Shown here piece by piece: positions 16,584 through 24,999 of a stretch of DNA of 64,000 bases. Both the position numbers and the translations under genes were made by a program. The notes beneath the pieces are model-generated. The model had not been told where the DNA came from, searched no databases, and saw nothing but the letters and a program-made list of their open reading frames with translations. This DNA comes from DATAGF01 sp963835685 (GTDB lineage Bacteria > Actinomycetota > Thermoleophilia > Miltoncostaeales > Miltoncostaeaceae): assembly GCA_963835685.1 (NCBI GenBank), contig CAWIGI010000004.1, positions 62,001-126,000 on the forward strand, read 5' to 3'. Each line of letters opens with the position of its first letter. The first letter of the stretch is position 1.

Positions 16584-17530
16584 CAGATCGTCTCCTTGAC
16601 GTTCTTGATCAGGGCCTTGACCTCGTTCAGCTTCTTGATGCGGTGGGGGATCGGCGACGGCGCCTTGCCGTGGCGGATCATCCGCAGGGCGAAGGGGGTG
16701 TCGAGCGGCGCGCCGATCGGGTCGGTGAACGGCACGAGCAGCGTCTCGTTGAGCTTGCCGCCGGTGCGCATCGAGATGAGGAACGCCTTGGCGTGCCGCG
16801 CGCCCTTGTCGCGGGTGACGCCCTCGGCGAACGCGACGCCGCCCAGCTTCTCGATCGCGTCGCGCGGGTCCACGCCCTTGGGGCAGCGCTCGTTGCAGTA
16901 CATGCAGCGGGTGCAGTCCCAGACGCCGTGGTCGCCCGAGTAGAGCTTGGCGCGCTGCTTGCGCTGGCCGTCGCGGACGTCGCCGGCGAAGCGGTAGCCC
17001 CACGCGAACGCCGCCGGGCCCACGAACTCGGGGTCGGCGGTGAACGAGTTGCACTCCGAGTAGCAGGCGGCGCAGAGGATGCACCTGCTCTCCTTGTAGA
17101 TCCTCTGCATCGCCTCCTTGGGCACGATCCGCTCGCGCTCGGGGGGCGGGCCGTCGGGGATGAGGTACGGCTTGACCGACCTGAACTTCTCCCAGAAGGG
17201 CTCGAGGTCGACGACGAGGTCCTTCTGGGGCGCGAAGTTGCCCATCGGGTCGACCGCGATCGTGCCGGTGCCCGACTCGCGCTTGACGTCCTCCACCTGG
17301 GTCATGCAGGCGAGGACGGTCCGGCCGTCGGCCTTGCAGGCGCAGGAGCCGCAGATCGAGCTGCGGCAGGAGTAGCGGATCGCGAGCGTGCCGTCCTGCT
17401 CGTTCTGCAGGCGCAGGATCGCGTCGAGGAGCGTGAGGTCCTCGCCGTGCTCGAGCTCGAAGGACTGGCGGTAGGGCTGGTCCGACGTGTCGGGCTGGTA
17501 GCGGAAGACGTCGAGGGTCGTGGTGGGCAT
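16583..17530 (-). CDS. sdhB: Succinate dehydrogenase/fumarate reductase iron-sulfur subunit
   Basis: This subunit has 315 residues and three Fe-S sites. The [2Fe-2S] ligands are C55, C60, C63 and C75 (SCRSSICGSCACKADGRTVL). Two ferredoxin-like motifs follow at C150-C160 (CILCAACYSEC) and C206-C216 (CTRCMYCNERCPKG). It transfers electrons from the SdhA flavin to quinone. The C-terminal extension past residue 240 is longer than in E. coli SdhB and is typical of the SdhE-linked type. It starts 19 nt after sdhA. Confidence 0.93.
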   Translation of the reverse strand: MPTTTLDVFRYQPDTSDQPYRQSFELEHGEDLTLLDAILRLQNEQDGTLAIRYSCRSSICGSCACKADGRTVLACMTQVEDVKRESGTGTIAVDPMGNFAPQKDLVVDLEPFWEKFRSVKPYLIPDGPPPERERIVPKEAMQRIYKESRCILCAACYSECNSFTADPEFVGPAAFAWGYRFAGDVRDGQRKQRAKLYSGDHGVWDCTRCMYCNERCPKGVDPRDAIEKLGGVAFAEGVTRDKGARHAKAFLISMRTGGKLNETLLVPFTDPIGAPLDTPFALRMIRHGKAPSPIPHRIKKLNEVKALIKNVKETI

Positions 17531-17549
17531 CAGCGGCTCGTGGTCGGCA

Positions 17550-19244
17550 TCAGTATGACCTGACCTGGGGCTCGTACGTCGTCATCGTGACCTCGGAGTA
17601 GTCCAGGCGGATCGCCTCGTCCTCGAGGTAGGACAGCGTGTGCTTCATCCAGTGGTCGTCGTCGCGCTCCGGGTGGTCGAGCCGCGAGTGCGCGCCGCGG
17701 CTCTCGGTGCGCTCCACCGCCCCGGTCACCATGGTGAGCGCGAGGTCGAGCAGGTACCCGGTCTCGATCGTGTGGACGAGGGACTGGTTGAAGGTGCGCC
17801 CCTTGTCCGTGACGATCACGCCCTTGAAGCGCTCGCGCAGCGCCTCGACGGTTGACTGCGCCTCGCGCAGGTCGTCGCCGGTGCGGAAGACGCCGACCTT
17901 CTCCTGCATCGTGTCGGCCAGCTCGTCGCGGATCTCGTGCTGGCGCGGCCCGCGCTGGCGCTCGAGCAGGGTGCGCAGGCGGCGCTCGTAGTCGGACGCG
18001 GCGGCCGGGGTGGCCTCGGGGACGCGGCCGTTGAAGACGTCGGTGCCATAGCGCGCGGCGGCGGCCCCGGTGCGGGCGCCGTAGACCACGGCCTCGAGCA
18101 GCGAGTTGCCGCCCAGGCGGTTGGCGCCGTGAACCGACACGCAGGCGCACTCGCCGGCGGCGAAGAGCCCCGGCATGTGCGGCGCGGCGCCCCAGGAGTC
18201 CACGTGGACCCCGCCCATGTGGTAGTGCGCCCCCGGCCGGACCGGGATCGGCGCCTCGATCGGGTCGACGCCCGCGAAGGCCATCGCCAGCTCGCGGATC
18301 TGCGGCAGGCGCTCCATGATCTTCTCGCGGCCGAGGTGCCGCAGGTCGAGCAGCACGGAGCCCTCGATGCCGCGGCCCTCCAGGATCTCGGTGGCCTCGG
18401 AGCGCGAGACGACGTCGCGCGAGGCGAGCTCCAGCTTGTTGGGCGCGTACTTGCTCATGAAGCGGTCGCCCTCGCTGTTGAGCAGGTAGCCGCCCTCGCC
18501 GCGAGCCCCCTCCGTGACGAGCACGCCCGTCGGGTTCAGCGTCGTCGGGTGGAACTGCATGAACTCCATGTCCTTCAGCGGCACGCCGGCGGCCAGCGCC
18601 AGCCCCATCCCGTCGCCGGTGGAGGAGTGGGAGTTCGTGGAGGGCCGGTACACGCGCCCGGCGCCGCCGGTCGCGAGCACGACCGCCTTCGCGCCGACGG
18701 TCTCGATGGTGCCGTGGACCATGTCGTAGGCCACCACGCCGCAACAGCCGCCGTACGAGTCCTTCACCAGCTCGGTGACGAACCACTCCTCGTAGGTCGG
18801 GATCTCGTACTTCACGCACACCGTGTAGAGCGTGTGCAGGATCACCAGCCCGGTCAGGTCGGCGGCGAAGCAGGTGCGCGGGAACCCGGCGCCGCCGAAC
18901 GGCCGCTGGGCGATCTTGCCCGTGCCCTCCTGCCGGCTGAAGACCGCGCCCCAGTGCTCGAGCTGGATGATCTCGTGGGGCGCCATCTCGCAGAGGATCT
19001 CGATGGCGTCCTGGTCGCCGAGGTAGTCGGAGCCCTTGACCGTGTCGAAGGTGTGGTTGTCGGGGCTGTCGTCGGTCTCGTTGCCGAGCGCCGCGTTGAT
19101 GCCGCCCTGCGCCGCGCCGGAGTGGCTGCGCACGGGGTGGACCTTCGTCACGAGTGCGACGTCCGCGCCCGCCTCGTGCGCGGCGATGGCGGCGCGCATC
19201 CCGGCGAGGCCGGCCCCCACCACCACGACGTCATGGCTCAGCAC
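17550..19244 (-). CDS. sdhA: Succinate dehydrogenase/fumarate reductase flavoprotein subunit
   Basis: This subunit has 564 residues and oxidises succinate to fumarate. The FAD dinucleotide fold is VVVGAGLAGMRAAIAAHEAG; the histidine that bonds FAD covalently is H41 in SHSGAAQGGINAAL. The active-site region includes GGVHVDSWGAAPHMPGLFAA and ANRLGGNSLLEAVVYG. The GTG at 19244 has AGGGAG about 11 nt upstream. It is the first gene of a long minus-strand run (sdhA-sdhB-sdhE-like-grx/GNAT-TPM-GNAT) and is divergent from icd-mdh, so three TCA steps share one control region. Confidence 0.95.
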   Translation of the reverse strand: MLSHDVVVVGAGLAGMRAAIAAHEAGADVALVTKVHPVRSHSGAAQGGINAALGNETDDSPDNHTFDTVKGSDYLGDQDAIEILCEMAPHEIIQLEHWGAVFSRQEGTGKIAQRPFGGAGFPRTCFAADLTGLVILHTLYTVCVKYEIPTYEEWFVTELVKDSYGGCCGVVAYDMVHGTIETVGAKAVVLATGGAGRVYRPSTNSHSSTGDGMGLALAAGVPLKDMEFMQFHPTTLNPTGVLVTEGARGEGGYLLNSEGDRFMSKYAPNKLELASRDVVSRSEATEILEGRGIEGSVLLDLRHLGREKIMERLPQIRELAMAFAGVDPIEAPIPVRPGAHYHMGGVHVDSWGAAPHMPGLFAAGECACVSVHGANRLGGNSLLEAVVYGARTGAAAARYGTDVFNGRVPEATPAAASDYERRLRTLLERQRGPRQHEIRDELADTMQEKVGVFRTGDDLREAQSTVEALRERFKGVIVTDKGRTFNQSLVHTIETGYLLDLALTMVTGAVERTESRGAHSRLDHPERDDDHWMKHTLSYLEDEAIRLDYSEVTMTTYEPQVRSY

Positions 19245-19331
19245 CGCTCGGCTTCTCCCTGGCTCGGCGACACGTCCTCCAGAAGCCTATCGGACGGCCA
19301 TCCCCGGCCCCCAGGGACAGACGCCCCTCGG

Positions 19332-19352
19332 GGGGCGGCATGATGCCGCCCC
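19332..19352. promoter_or_regulatory. 21-bp perfect palindrome, probable operator
   Basis: The half sites GGGGCGGCAT and ATGCCGCCCC are separated by a single G, a perfect dyad. It lies 88 bp upstream of the sdhA start and 333 bp upstream of icd, directly before the GTG of the small ORF. This is the size of a site for a dimeric regulator. As RNA it could also form an 8-bp stem with a 5-nt loop. Confidence 0.5.
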
Positions 19353-19460
19353 GTGAGCTTCGAGGAGATCCGCCAGGCCATCGAGGTGAGCGGGCTGGCG
19401 GACACGCTCGCCGACACGCTGATGTCGCTCGTGATGATCCCGCTCGCCTGGCCGCTATGA
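19353..19460 (+). CDS. Possible 35-residue small protein
   Basis: The ORF begins with GTG one base after the palindrome and ends with TGA at 19458-19460. It has a charged, helical N-terminus (SFEEIRQAIEVSGLADTLAD) and a hydrophobic C-terminus (TLMSLVMIPLAWPL), suggesting a membrane-associated or amphipathic peptide. There is no clear ribosome binding site. The only support is the open frame and the sensible amphipathic composition, so it may be non-coding. Its place between sdhA and icd makes it a candidate regulatory peptide. Confidence 0.3.
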   Translation: MSFEEIRQAIEVSGLADTLADTLMSLVMIPLAWPL

Positions 19461-19564
19461 CCCCGGCCTGAGTCCGGAGTTTGGCCTTTCCCGGCGCCCC
19501 GCCCCGGCGCAGCCGGTGGCGCCGGTCTGCCGGAGGCCCCGGCCAGGGGTCGGAGGCGCGTCCC

Positions 19565-19587
19565 AGCGGGCCCGGAAGAGGCCCGCT
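19565..19587 (+). terminator. Stem-loop upstream of icd
   Basis: AGCGGGCC (19565-19572) pairs with GGCCCGCT (19580-19587) around a 7-nt loop. It lies 100 bp before the icd start. It has no U-run, so it may be an attenuator or leader structure as easily as a terminator for the small ORF. Confidence 0.35.
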
Positions 19588-19685
19588 GTACGCCTTGGAG
19601 CTTCGGTATGCTCCGCTGGGTTTCGCGGCCGCCTCGCCTCGGGGCGGCCGCTCGACAGTGAAGCGCCATCGAAGGAGCCTCCCCC

Positions 19686-20777
19686 GTGGCACACCGCGTG
19701 ACGTTCATCCCCGGCGACGGCACCGGGCCGGAGATCGCCGAGGCCACCAAGCGCGTCCTCGACGCGACCGGTGTGGACTTCGACTGGGACGTCCAGGAGG
19801 CCGGCGTCAACATCATGGAGAGCGCGGGGACGCCGCTGCCCGACGCGGTGATCGAGTCGATCAAGGCCAACGGGGTCGCCATCAAGGGCCCGATCACCAC
19901 GCCCGTGGGCCACGGCTTCAGGAGCGTCAACGTCGCTCTGCGGAAGGCCCTCGACCTCTACGCCTGCGTACGCCCCTGCAAGAGCTACGAGGGGGTGCGC
20001 TCGAAGTACGAGGGCATCGACCTGGTCTTCGTCCGCGAGAACACCGAGGACCTCTACGCAGGCATCGAGTTCGAGAAGGACACCACCGAGGAGCTCGCCC
20101 TCGCGGCCAAGATCGAGGAGCTGTCCCCCGGCGTGCACCTGAGCGACCACTCGGGCATCTCCATCAAGCCGATCTCCGTGGACGGCACGAAGCGGGTGGT
20201 GCGCTTCGCCTTCGACTACGCCGTCGAGAACGACCGCTCGAAGGTCACGGCCGTCCACAAGGCCAACATCATGAAGCACACCGACGGCCTCTGGCTGGCG
20301 GTCGCGACGGAGGTGGCGGAGGAGTACCCCGGCATCGAGTTCGAGGAGCGGATCGTCGACAACATGTGCATGCAGCTCGTGCAGAAGCCCGAGCTGTACG
20401 ACGTGATCGTGCTCCCCAACCTCTACGGCGACATCCTGTCCGACCTGGGCGCCGGGCTGGTGGGCGGCCTGGGCGTGGCCCCGGGGGCCAACATCGGCAC
20501 CCACGCGGCCCTCTTCGAGCCGACCCACGGCAGCGCCCCCAAGTACGCGGGCATGAACAAGGTCAACCCGATCGCGATGATGCTCTCGGGCGTGATGATG
20601 CTGCGCTACCTCAAGGAGACCGAGGCGGCCGACCGCATGGAGGGGGCGATCGCCGACGTCATCCGCGAGGGTGAGAGCGTGACCTACGACATGAAGCCGC
20701 ACCGCGACGACCCCACCGCCGTCGGCACGTCCGAGGTGGCCGACGCGATCATCGAGAAGCTGAAGGTCGCTGCGTGA
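19686..20777 (+). CDS. icd: Isocitrate dehydrogenase (isocitrate/isopropylmalate family)
   Basis: The 363-residue protein is of the short, NAD-type subgroup. FIPGDGTGPEIAEATKRVL begins the fold. The substrate-binding serine/arginine region is GHGFRSVNVALRKALDLYA, then VRPCKSYEGV and VFVRENTEDLYAGIEF. The metal-binding and catalytic region is HKANIMKHTDGLW with NLYGDILSDLGAGLVGG. It converts isocitrate to 2-oxoglutarate. Isopropylmalate dehydrogenase belongs to the same family, but the RENTEDLYAGIE motif and coupling to mdh favour isocitrate. GTG 19686 follows AAGGAG by 8 nt and the stop overlaps mdh by 4 nt (GTGA). Confidence 0.88.
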   Translation: MAHRVTFIPGDGTGPEIAEATKRVLDATGVDFDWDVQEAGVNIMESAGTPLPDAVIESIKANGVAIKGPITTPVGHGFRSVNVALRKALDLYACVRPCKSYEGVRSKYEGIDLVFVRENTEDLYAGIEFEKDTTEELALAAKIEELSPGVHLSDHSGISIKPISVDGTKRVVRFAFDYAVENDRSKVTAVHKANIMKHTDGLWLAVATEVAEEYPGIEFEERIVDNMCMQLVQKPELYDVIVLPNLYGDILSDLGAGLVGGLGVAPGANIGTHAALFEPTHGSAPKYAGMNKVNPIAMMLSGVMMLRYLKETEAADRMEGAIADVIREGESVTYDMKPHRDDPTAVGTSEVADAIIEKLKVAA

Positions 20778-21763
20778 GCGCTCCCCTGCACGTCGCCGTC
20801 ACCGGCGCGGCAGGGCAGATCGGCTACTCCATCCTCCCCCGCATCGCCGCCGGGGAGGCGTTCGGGCCGGACCAGCCGCTCGTGCTGAAGCTGCTCGAGA
20901 TCCCGGCCGAGCCCGTCCAGAAGGCGCTGGCGGGAGTCGCGATGGAGCTCGACGACTGCGCCTTCCCGCTGGTCCACGACATGGTGCTCACCGCCGACCC
21001 GCGCGAGGCCTTCGCCGACGCCGACTGGTGCATCCTCATCGGCAGCAAGCCGCGCGGCCCCGGCATGGAGCGCGCCGAGCTGCTGCTGGACAACGGCGCG
21101 ATCTTCGTCGAGCAGGGCGCGGCCATCGACGAGGCCGCCTCGGACGAGGCGCGGGTGGTAGTGGTCGGAAACCCGTGCAACACCAACTGCATGATCGCCG
21201 CCGCCCAGGCGCGGCGCCTCGGGCCCGAGCGGTTCACGGCCATGACCCGCCTCGACCAGAACCGGGCCCGGACGCAGCTCGCCCAGAAGGCCGGCGTCCC
21301 GGTGACCGACGTCGAGGACATCATCATCTTCGGCAACCACTCGCCGACGATGTTCGCCGACTTCACCAACGCCCGGATCGGCGGGCGCCCCGCCCGCGAG
21401 GTCATCGGCGACGATCCCTGGCTCCAGGGCGAGTTCCTGTCGACGGTCGGCAAGCGGGGCGCGGCCGTCATCGATGCCCGCGGCCTCTCGTCCGCGGCCT
21501 CGGCGGCCAACGCGGCCATCGACCACGTCCGCTCCCTGCGCACGCCCGGCGGCACGCTCCACTCGGTCGCGGTGCGATCCGACGGCTCCTACGGCTTCGA
21601 CGAGGGCGTGTGGGCCTCGGTGCCGGTGCGCACGACGGCGCCCGGCGAGTACGAGATCGTGCGCGAGGGCTTCGAGCACGACGACTTCGCCCGCGCCAAG
21701 ATCGCCGCGACCAACGCCGAGCTGGTCGAGGAGCGGGACACCGTGAAGGCGATGCTCGGCTGA
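20774..21763 (+). CDS. mdh: Malate dehydrogenase
   Basis: This 329-residue cytosolic-type enzyme oxidises malate to oxaloacetate. The NAD fold begins VAVTGAAGQIGYSILPRIAA. The substrate-binding arginines and catalytic pair are seen in MTRLDQNRARTQLAQ and in the proton-relay histidine of IFGNHSPTMFADF. The GTG start overlaps the icd stop, so the two TCA steps are translationally coupled. It is full length with no lesion. After the stop there are 84 bp holding two palindromes before the TetR gene. Confidence 0.95.
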   Translation: MSAPLHVAVTGAAGQIGYSILPRIAAGEAFGPDQPLVLKLLEIPAEPVQKALAGVAMELDDCAFPLVHDMVLTADPREAFADADWCILIGSKPRGPGMERAELLLDNGAIFVEQGAAIDEAASDEARVVVVGNPCNTNCMIAAAQARRLGPERFTAMTRLDQNRARTQLAQKAGVPVTDVEDIIIFGNHSPTMFADFTNARIGGRPAREVIGDDPWLQGEFLSTVGKRGAAVIDARGLSSAASAANAAIDHVRSLRTPGGTLHSVAVRSDGSYGFDEGVWASVPVRTTAPGEYEIVREGFEHDDFARAKIAATNAELVEERDTVKAMLG

Positions 21764-21801
21764 TCTGAGGCACGGCGGGCCGCCCCGGCGCCGGGTCCGC
21801 C

Positions 21802-21815
21802 CAAGGGCGCCCTTG
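21802..21815. promoter_or_regulatory. 14-bp perfect palindrome upstream of tetR-like gene
   Basis: CAAGGGCGCCCTTG is a perfect 14-bp dyad. It lies 6 bp from a second, different palindrome (21822-21835) in the 84-bp gap between mdh and the TetR gene. It may bind a second regulator or form part of the promoter region. Confidence 0.45.
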
Positions 21816-21821
21816 CGCGAG

Positions 21822-21835
21822 ACAGACCGGTCTGT
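21822..21835. promoter_or_regulatory. TetR-type operator
   Basis: ACAGACCGGTCTGT is a perfect 14-bp palindrome of the ACAGACNNGTCTGT type commonly bound by TetR-family repressors. It ends 12 bp before the GTG of the TetR gene, so it very probably overlaps the core promoter and mediates autoregulation of the TetR/DJ-1 operon. Confidence 0.75.
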
Positions 21836-21847
21836 TTCGCTTGCGGC

Positions 21848-22438
21848 GTGCCCCAGGCGACGGCCACCCCCGCGGCTCGGACGCGCATCCTCGACGCCGC
21901 GTCCGAGACCTTCTACCGGCGGGGCATCGCGGCCGTCGGCGTCGACGCGATCGTGGCCGAGGCCGGCGTCGCCAAGGCCACGCTCTACCGTCACTTCACC
22001 TCGAAGGACGACCTCGTCGTCGCCTTCCTGCGCCGGCGGGACCAGCGCTGGCGCGACTGGCTGCGCGCCGAGGTCGAGCGCCTGAGCCCCGACCCCGCGG
22101 GACGCCCGCTGGCCGTCTTCGACGCCCTCGGCGGGTGGTTCGCCTCGGACGACTTCCGCGGCTGCGCCTTCATCAACGCCGCGGCCGAGATCGCGGACCC
22201 CGCGCACCCGGCGCGGGCGGCGGTCCAGGAGCACAAGCGGCTGTGCCGCGAGTACCTCACGGAGGTCCTCCGGGCCGCCGGCCGCCCGGACGCGGAGGAC
22301 GAGGCGGCCGCCCTCTTCCTGCTGATGGAGGGCGCCATGGTCTCGGCGCTCATCGACGGCGACGCGATCCCCGCCACGCGGGCCCGCGCCGCGGCCGCGC
22401 GGATCCTCGACGACCACCGCTCCCAGGAGGACCGATGA
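21848..22438 (+). CDS. TetR family transcriptional regulator
   Basis: This repressor has 196 residues. The N-terminal helix-turn-helix is clear: RTRILDAASETFYRRGIAAV, then VDAIVAEAGVAKATLYRHF and TSKDDLVVAFL. The C-terminal ligand domain (about 80-190) is Ala-rich and helical, with GCAFINAAAEIADPAHPARA. It is probably autoregulated through the palindrome 12 bp upstream, and it controls the DJ-1/PfpI gene that overlaps its stop by 4 nt (ATGA). No ligand can be predicted. The GTG start lacks a ribosome binding site. Confidence 0.9.
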   Translation: MPQATATPAARTRILDAASETFYRRGIAAVGVDAIVAEAGVAKATLYRHFTSKDDLVVAFLRRRDQRWRDWLRAEVERLSPDPAGRPLAVFDALGGWFASDDFRGCAFINAAAEIADPAHPARAAVQEHKRLCREYLTEVLRAAGRPDAEDEAAALFLLMEGAMVSALIDGDAIPATRARAAAARILDDHRSQEDR

Positions 22439-23112
22439 GCCAGCGCATCCCCGGGTTCCGGCTCGGGATCTACGTGTTCAAGGACGCCGAGATCGTCGAC
22501 TTCGCCGCGCCCCACGGCGTCTTCTCGGTGGCCCGCCGCTTCGACCCCGAGCTCGACGCGTTCCTCATCGCCGACTCGGCCCGCCCGGTCCAGGCGCAGG
22601 CCGGCTTCACCGTGCTGCCGAACTACAGCTTCTCGGACCGCCCGGCGATGGACGCCTTCCTCATCCCCGGCGGCTTCGGCACCCGGCAGGAGATGCACAA
22701 CCGCCGCCTGCACGAGTTCATCCGCGAGCTGCCCGAGGCCACGCTCCTGACCAGCGTCTGCACCGGCTCGTGGATCTACGGGATCATGGGCCTGCTCGAC
22801 GGGCTGCCGGCCACCAACCGCAAGGAGCCCGACCGCGTCGAGTCCGGGCCCAACGGCAAGGTGCCGCTCGACCGCCTGGCCGAGATCGCGCCGGCCTGCC
22901 GGGTCAGCCGCGCCCGGGTGGTCGATGCGGGGCGCATCGTCACCGCCGGCGGCATCGCCTCGGGGATGGAGATGGGCTTCCACCTCCTCCGCCGGGCCGG
23001 CTATCCGGACGACCTGATCGACGAGGTCGCGCGCGTGATGGAGTACTCGGCGGCCTGGGACCTCTATCGCGACGACGTGGAGGCCGCGGTCCCGGCCTCG
23101 GCCGGCTCCTAG
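22435..23112 (+). CDS. DJ-1/PfpI family protein (GATase1-like)
   Basis: This 225-residue protein has the DJ-1/PfpI fold. GIYVFKDAEIVDFAAPHGVF starts it, AFLIPGGFGTRQEMHN carries the oxyanion loop, and the nucleophile elbow LLTSVCTGSWIYGIMGLL has the catalytic cysteine. IVTAGGIASGMEMGFHLL is the typical C-terminal part. Relatives include isonitrile hydratase and stress-related glyoxalases. The AGGAGG ribosome binding site and overlap with the TetR stop show an operon. Its stop codon shares the tetramer CTAG with the stop of the convergent ATP-grasp gene. Confidence 0.85.
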   Translation: MSQRIPGFRLGIYVFKDAEIVDFAAPHGVFSVARRFDPELDAFLIADSARPVQAQAGFTVLPNYSFSDRPAMDAFLIPGGFGTRQEMHNRRLHEFIRELPEATLLTSVCTGSWIYGIMGLLDGLPATNRKEPDRVESGPNGKVPLDRLAEIAPACRVSRARVVDAGRIVTAGGIASGMEMGFHLLRRAGYPDDLIDEVARVMEYSAAWDLYRDDVEAAVPASAGS

Positions 23113-24316
23113 CCGCGGGCGCCGCGCGCGGTCGCGGAGCGGGCGACCCGCTTGGCCAGGACGCTCGGCGCCCAGGACGGGTCGAAGGGCGACGGGTCCA
23201 GGACCGTGCTGCGCGAGACGAGGCCGCCGGCGATCCATCCGCCCAGCCGGGCGGGCGACTCGCCGTTGCGCCTCCGCAGCGCCCGCACGAGCTCGCGCAG
23301 CTCGCCGTCGAAGCGCACGTACCGGATGGGCCGCAGCGCCGGGAGCGGCGGCACCGGCCGCCCGAGGGCGGCCTCGACGCTGCGGCCGGCGATGTCGAAG
23401 CCGGCCCGGATCGACGCCTCGACCGTGGCGCCGAGGCGCAGGTTGACGTCGTGCACCACGAAGCGGTCGCCCTGCTGGATGAAGCTGAGGCTGCAGGGCC
23501 CGCGGTAGCCGACGAGGTCGAGCAGGCGAAGGGTGCCGTCGATCACCTCGAGCGGCGCGGGCGCGCTGTGCATGACCGAGGCGGGCCCGGCGCGCCGGGG
23601 GTAGTCGCGGTCAACCTCGAAGCACAGGAAGTCGAACCAGCCGTCCCCCCGGACGCAGTGACCCACCCACCGGCGCCCGGTGAGCCGCTCCTGGACGAGG
23701 GCCGGAACGCCGGCGTCGAGGAACGCCCCCACGGCCTCGTCGCGCTCGGCCTCCGTCGCCGCCAGCATCGGCTTCTCCCAGAGGCCGCTCGAGCCGGAGA
23801 TCCGCGGCTTGACGATGCAGGGGGCCGGCGGAAGCTCCCCGTGGGGATCCCGTCCGTCACCTCGACGGTGCGGGGATGATCGACGCCCGCGAGCCGGGCC
23901 GCCTCGGCCAGGCGGCCCTTGTCGCACAGCGCCGCGTACTGATCCGCGTCGGGGCCCGCGAGCGCCGCGCCTGCCAGGTCCACCGGAGACTCGGCCAGCA
24001 GCCGGACGATGTCCTCGTCGAGGGTGAGGACCGCATCCGGGCGCTCGCGGCGGCACGTCTCCTCGACGAACCGCCGGAACCCGTCCTCCTGCTCGGTGGG
24101 GAGCGGGTAGCGCAGCGGCGCCGGGCGCGCCGGCGTGCGGCCCCCGGGGGCTCCCTCCGGGTGCGCGCGGACGACCCGGTAGCCCTGGCGCTCGAGCGAC
24201 CGGCAGACCCACGGGCCCGGCCGGTGGCCGACCCAGAGCACGAGCACCGTGATGCCGTCGCCGGGCGGCGCGTCGGGCGCCCGCGGGACGTCCTCGAGCC
24301 GGGGAGGAGCCTCCAT
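23109..24316 (-). CDS. ATP-grasp domain protein (frameshifted)
   Basis: The N-terminal half, from ATG 24316 (GGAG 6 nt upstream), has a pre-ATP-grasp fold (ITVLVLWVGHRPGPWVCRSL) and DAVLTLDEDIVRLLAESPVD. From about 23850 the frame changes at GACGGGATCCC, where one G is probably missing. The ATP-grasp core then reads PCIVKPRISGSSGLWEKP, VPALVQERLTGRRWVGHCV and FVVHDVNLRLGATVEA. Rejoined, it is about 402 residues, normal for a carboxylate-amine ligase of the carbamoyl-phosphate-synthase-like type. The substrate is unknown. It is divergent from osmC, with an 11-bp direct repeat in the gap. Confidence 0.72.
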
Positions 24317-24386
24317 GTCAGTCTCCATCCCATGCAGGCTAGATCGCCGGAACCTGCGAGAAACTGGACCTTCGGGGGGTTCCCCG

Positions 24387-24408
24387 CCCGCGTTCAGCCC
24401 GCGTTCAG
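24387..24408. repeat. 11-bp tandem direct repeat in a divergent promoter region
   Basis: CCCGCGTTCAG is repeated twice head to tail with no gap, a spacing of one DNA turn. The GTTCA cores resemble, imperfectly, the 11-bp direct repeats (PHO box) bound by OmpR-type regulators such as PhoP in Streptomyces. It lies between the ATP-grasp gene (minus) and osmC (plus). Confidence 0.4.
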
Positions 24409-24488
24409 GGCGGCGCCTCGCCGTGGCGTCGAACACCTGGCCGCGCCTCGGTACTCTTCGTGCCCCCAGCCGCGAGTCGAGGAGCATC

Positions 24489-24986
24489 ATGTCCGAGGAG
24501 ACCGTGCACCTGGTGGAGGTGCATCTCACGCGCCAGCGCCCGCCGATCCGCCGAGCCGTCCTCGGGTGCACCGGCGAGGACGTCACGTTCGGCGTCCCGG
24601 GGTGGCAGGGCGAGCACTACGGGTTCGAGCCGGGAGCCGTCGAGGCGCACCCCGGCACGCTCGACTACCTGGTGGCATCGGTCGCCGGGTGCCTGATCGG
24701 CACGCTCGGCGGGGCCCTGCGGGTGCGGGGCATCGACGCGAGCGGCGACCGGCTGACCGCCGACGCGACCGGCGAGGTGGTGGTCAACCCCGACGGGGTG
24801 CTCCGGCTGCGCCGGATCAACATCGTCTATCACCTGACGGCCGACGAGTCCCAGCGCGCGGCGGCCGAGCGGGCGCACGCGCACCACGCGCGCGCCTGCC
24901 CGAACGCCCGGTCCGTGGCCGGCGCGATCGAGATCGTCACGGAGCTCGACATGGCGCCCGCGGCGGCGCCCGCGGCCGCCGGCTGA
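24489..24986 (+). CDS. OsmC/Ohr family protein
   Basis: This 165-residue protein has the OsmC fold. The two peroxidatic/resolving cysteines are in VASVAGCLIGTLGGALRV and HARACPNARSVAGAIEI, positioned as expected. A beta-rich N-terminal half includes DVTFGVPGWQGEHYGFEP, and the central helix starts at PGTLDYLVAS. Such proteins reduce organic hydroperoxides. ATG 24489 follows GAGGAG at 24479-24484, 4 nt away. A TACTCT hexamer about 30 bp upstream is a candidate -10. It converges on the aminotransferase gene, 13 bp away. Confidence 0.85.
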   Translation: MSEETVHLVEVHLTRQRPPIRRAVLGCTGEDVTFGVPGWQGEHYGFEPGAVEAHPGTLDYLVASVAGCLIGTLGGALRVRGIDASGDRLTADATGEVVVNPDGVLRLRRINIVYHLTADESQRAAAERAHAHHARACPNARSVAGAIEIVTELDMAPAAAPAAAG

Positions 24987-24999
24987 GGCGCCGGCCGGG

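Larger units (their letters stand above)
19245..19685. other. Divergent control region between sdhA and icd
   Basis: This 441-bp stretch has no large gene. It contains a 21-bp perfect palindrome (19332-19352), a possible 35-codon ORF starting right after it (19353-19460), and an 8-bp stem-loop (19565-19587). A strong ribosome binding site for icd lies at its end: AAGGAG at 19672-19677, 8 nt before the GTG. Promoters for both directions must lie here. I could not fix -10/-35 pairs with confidence. Confidence 0.5.
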
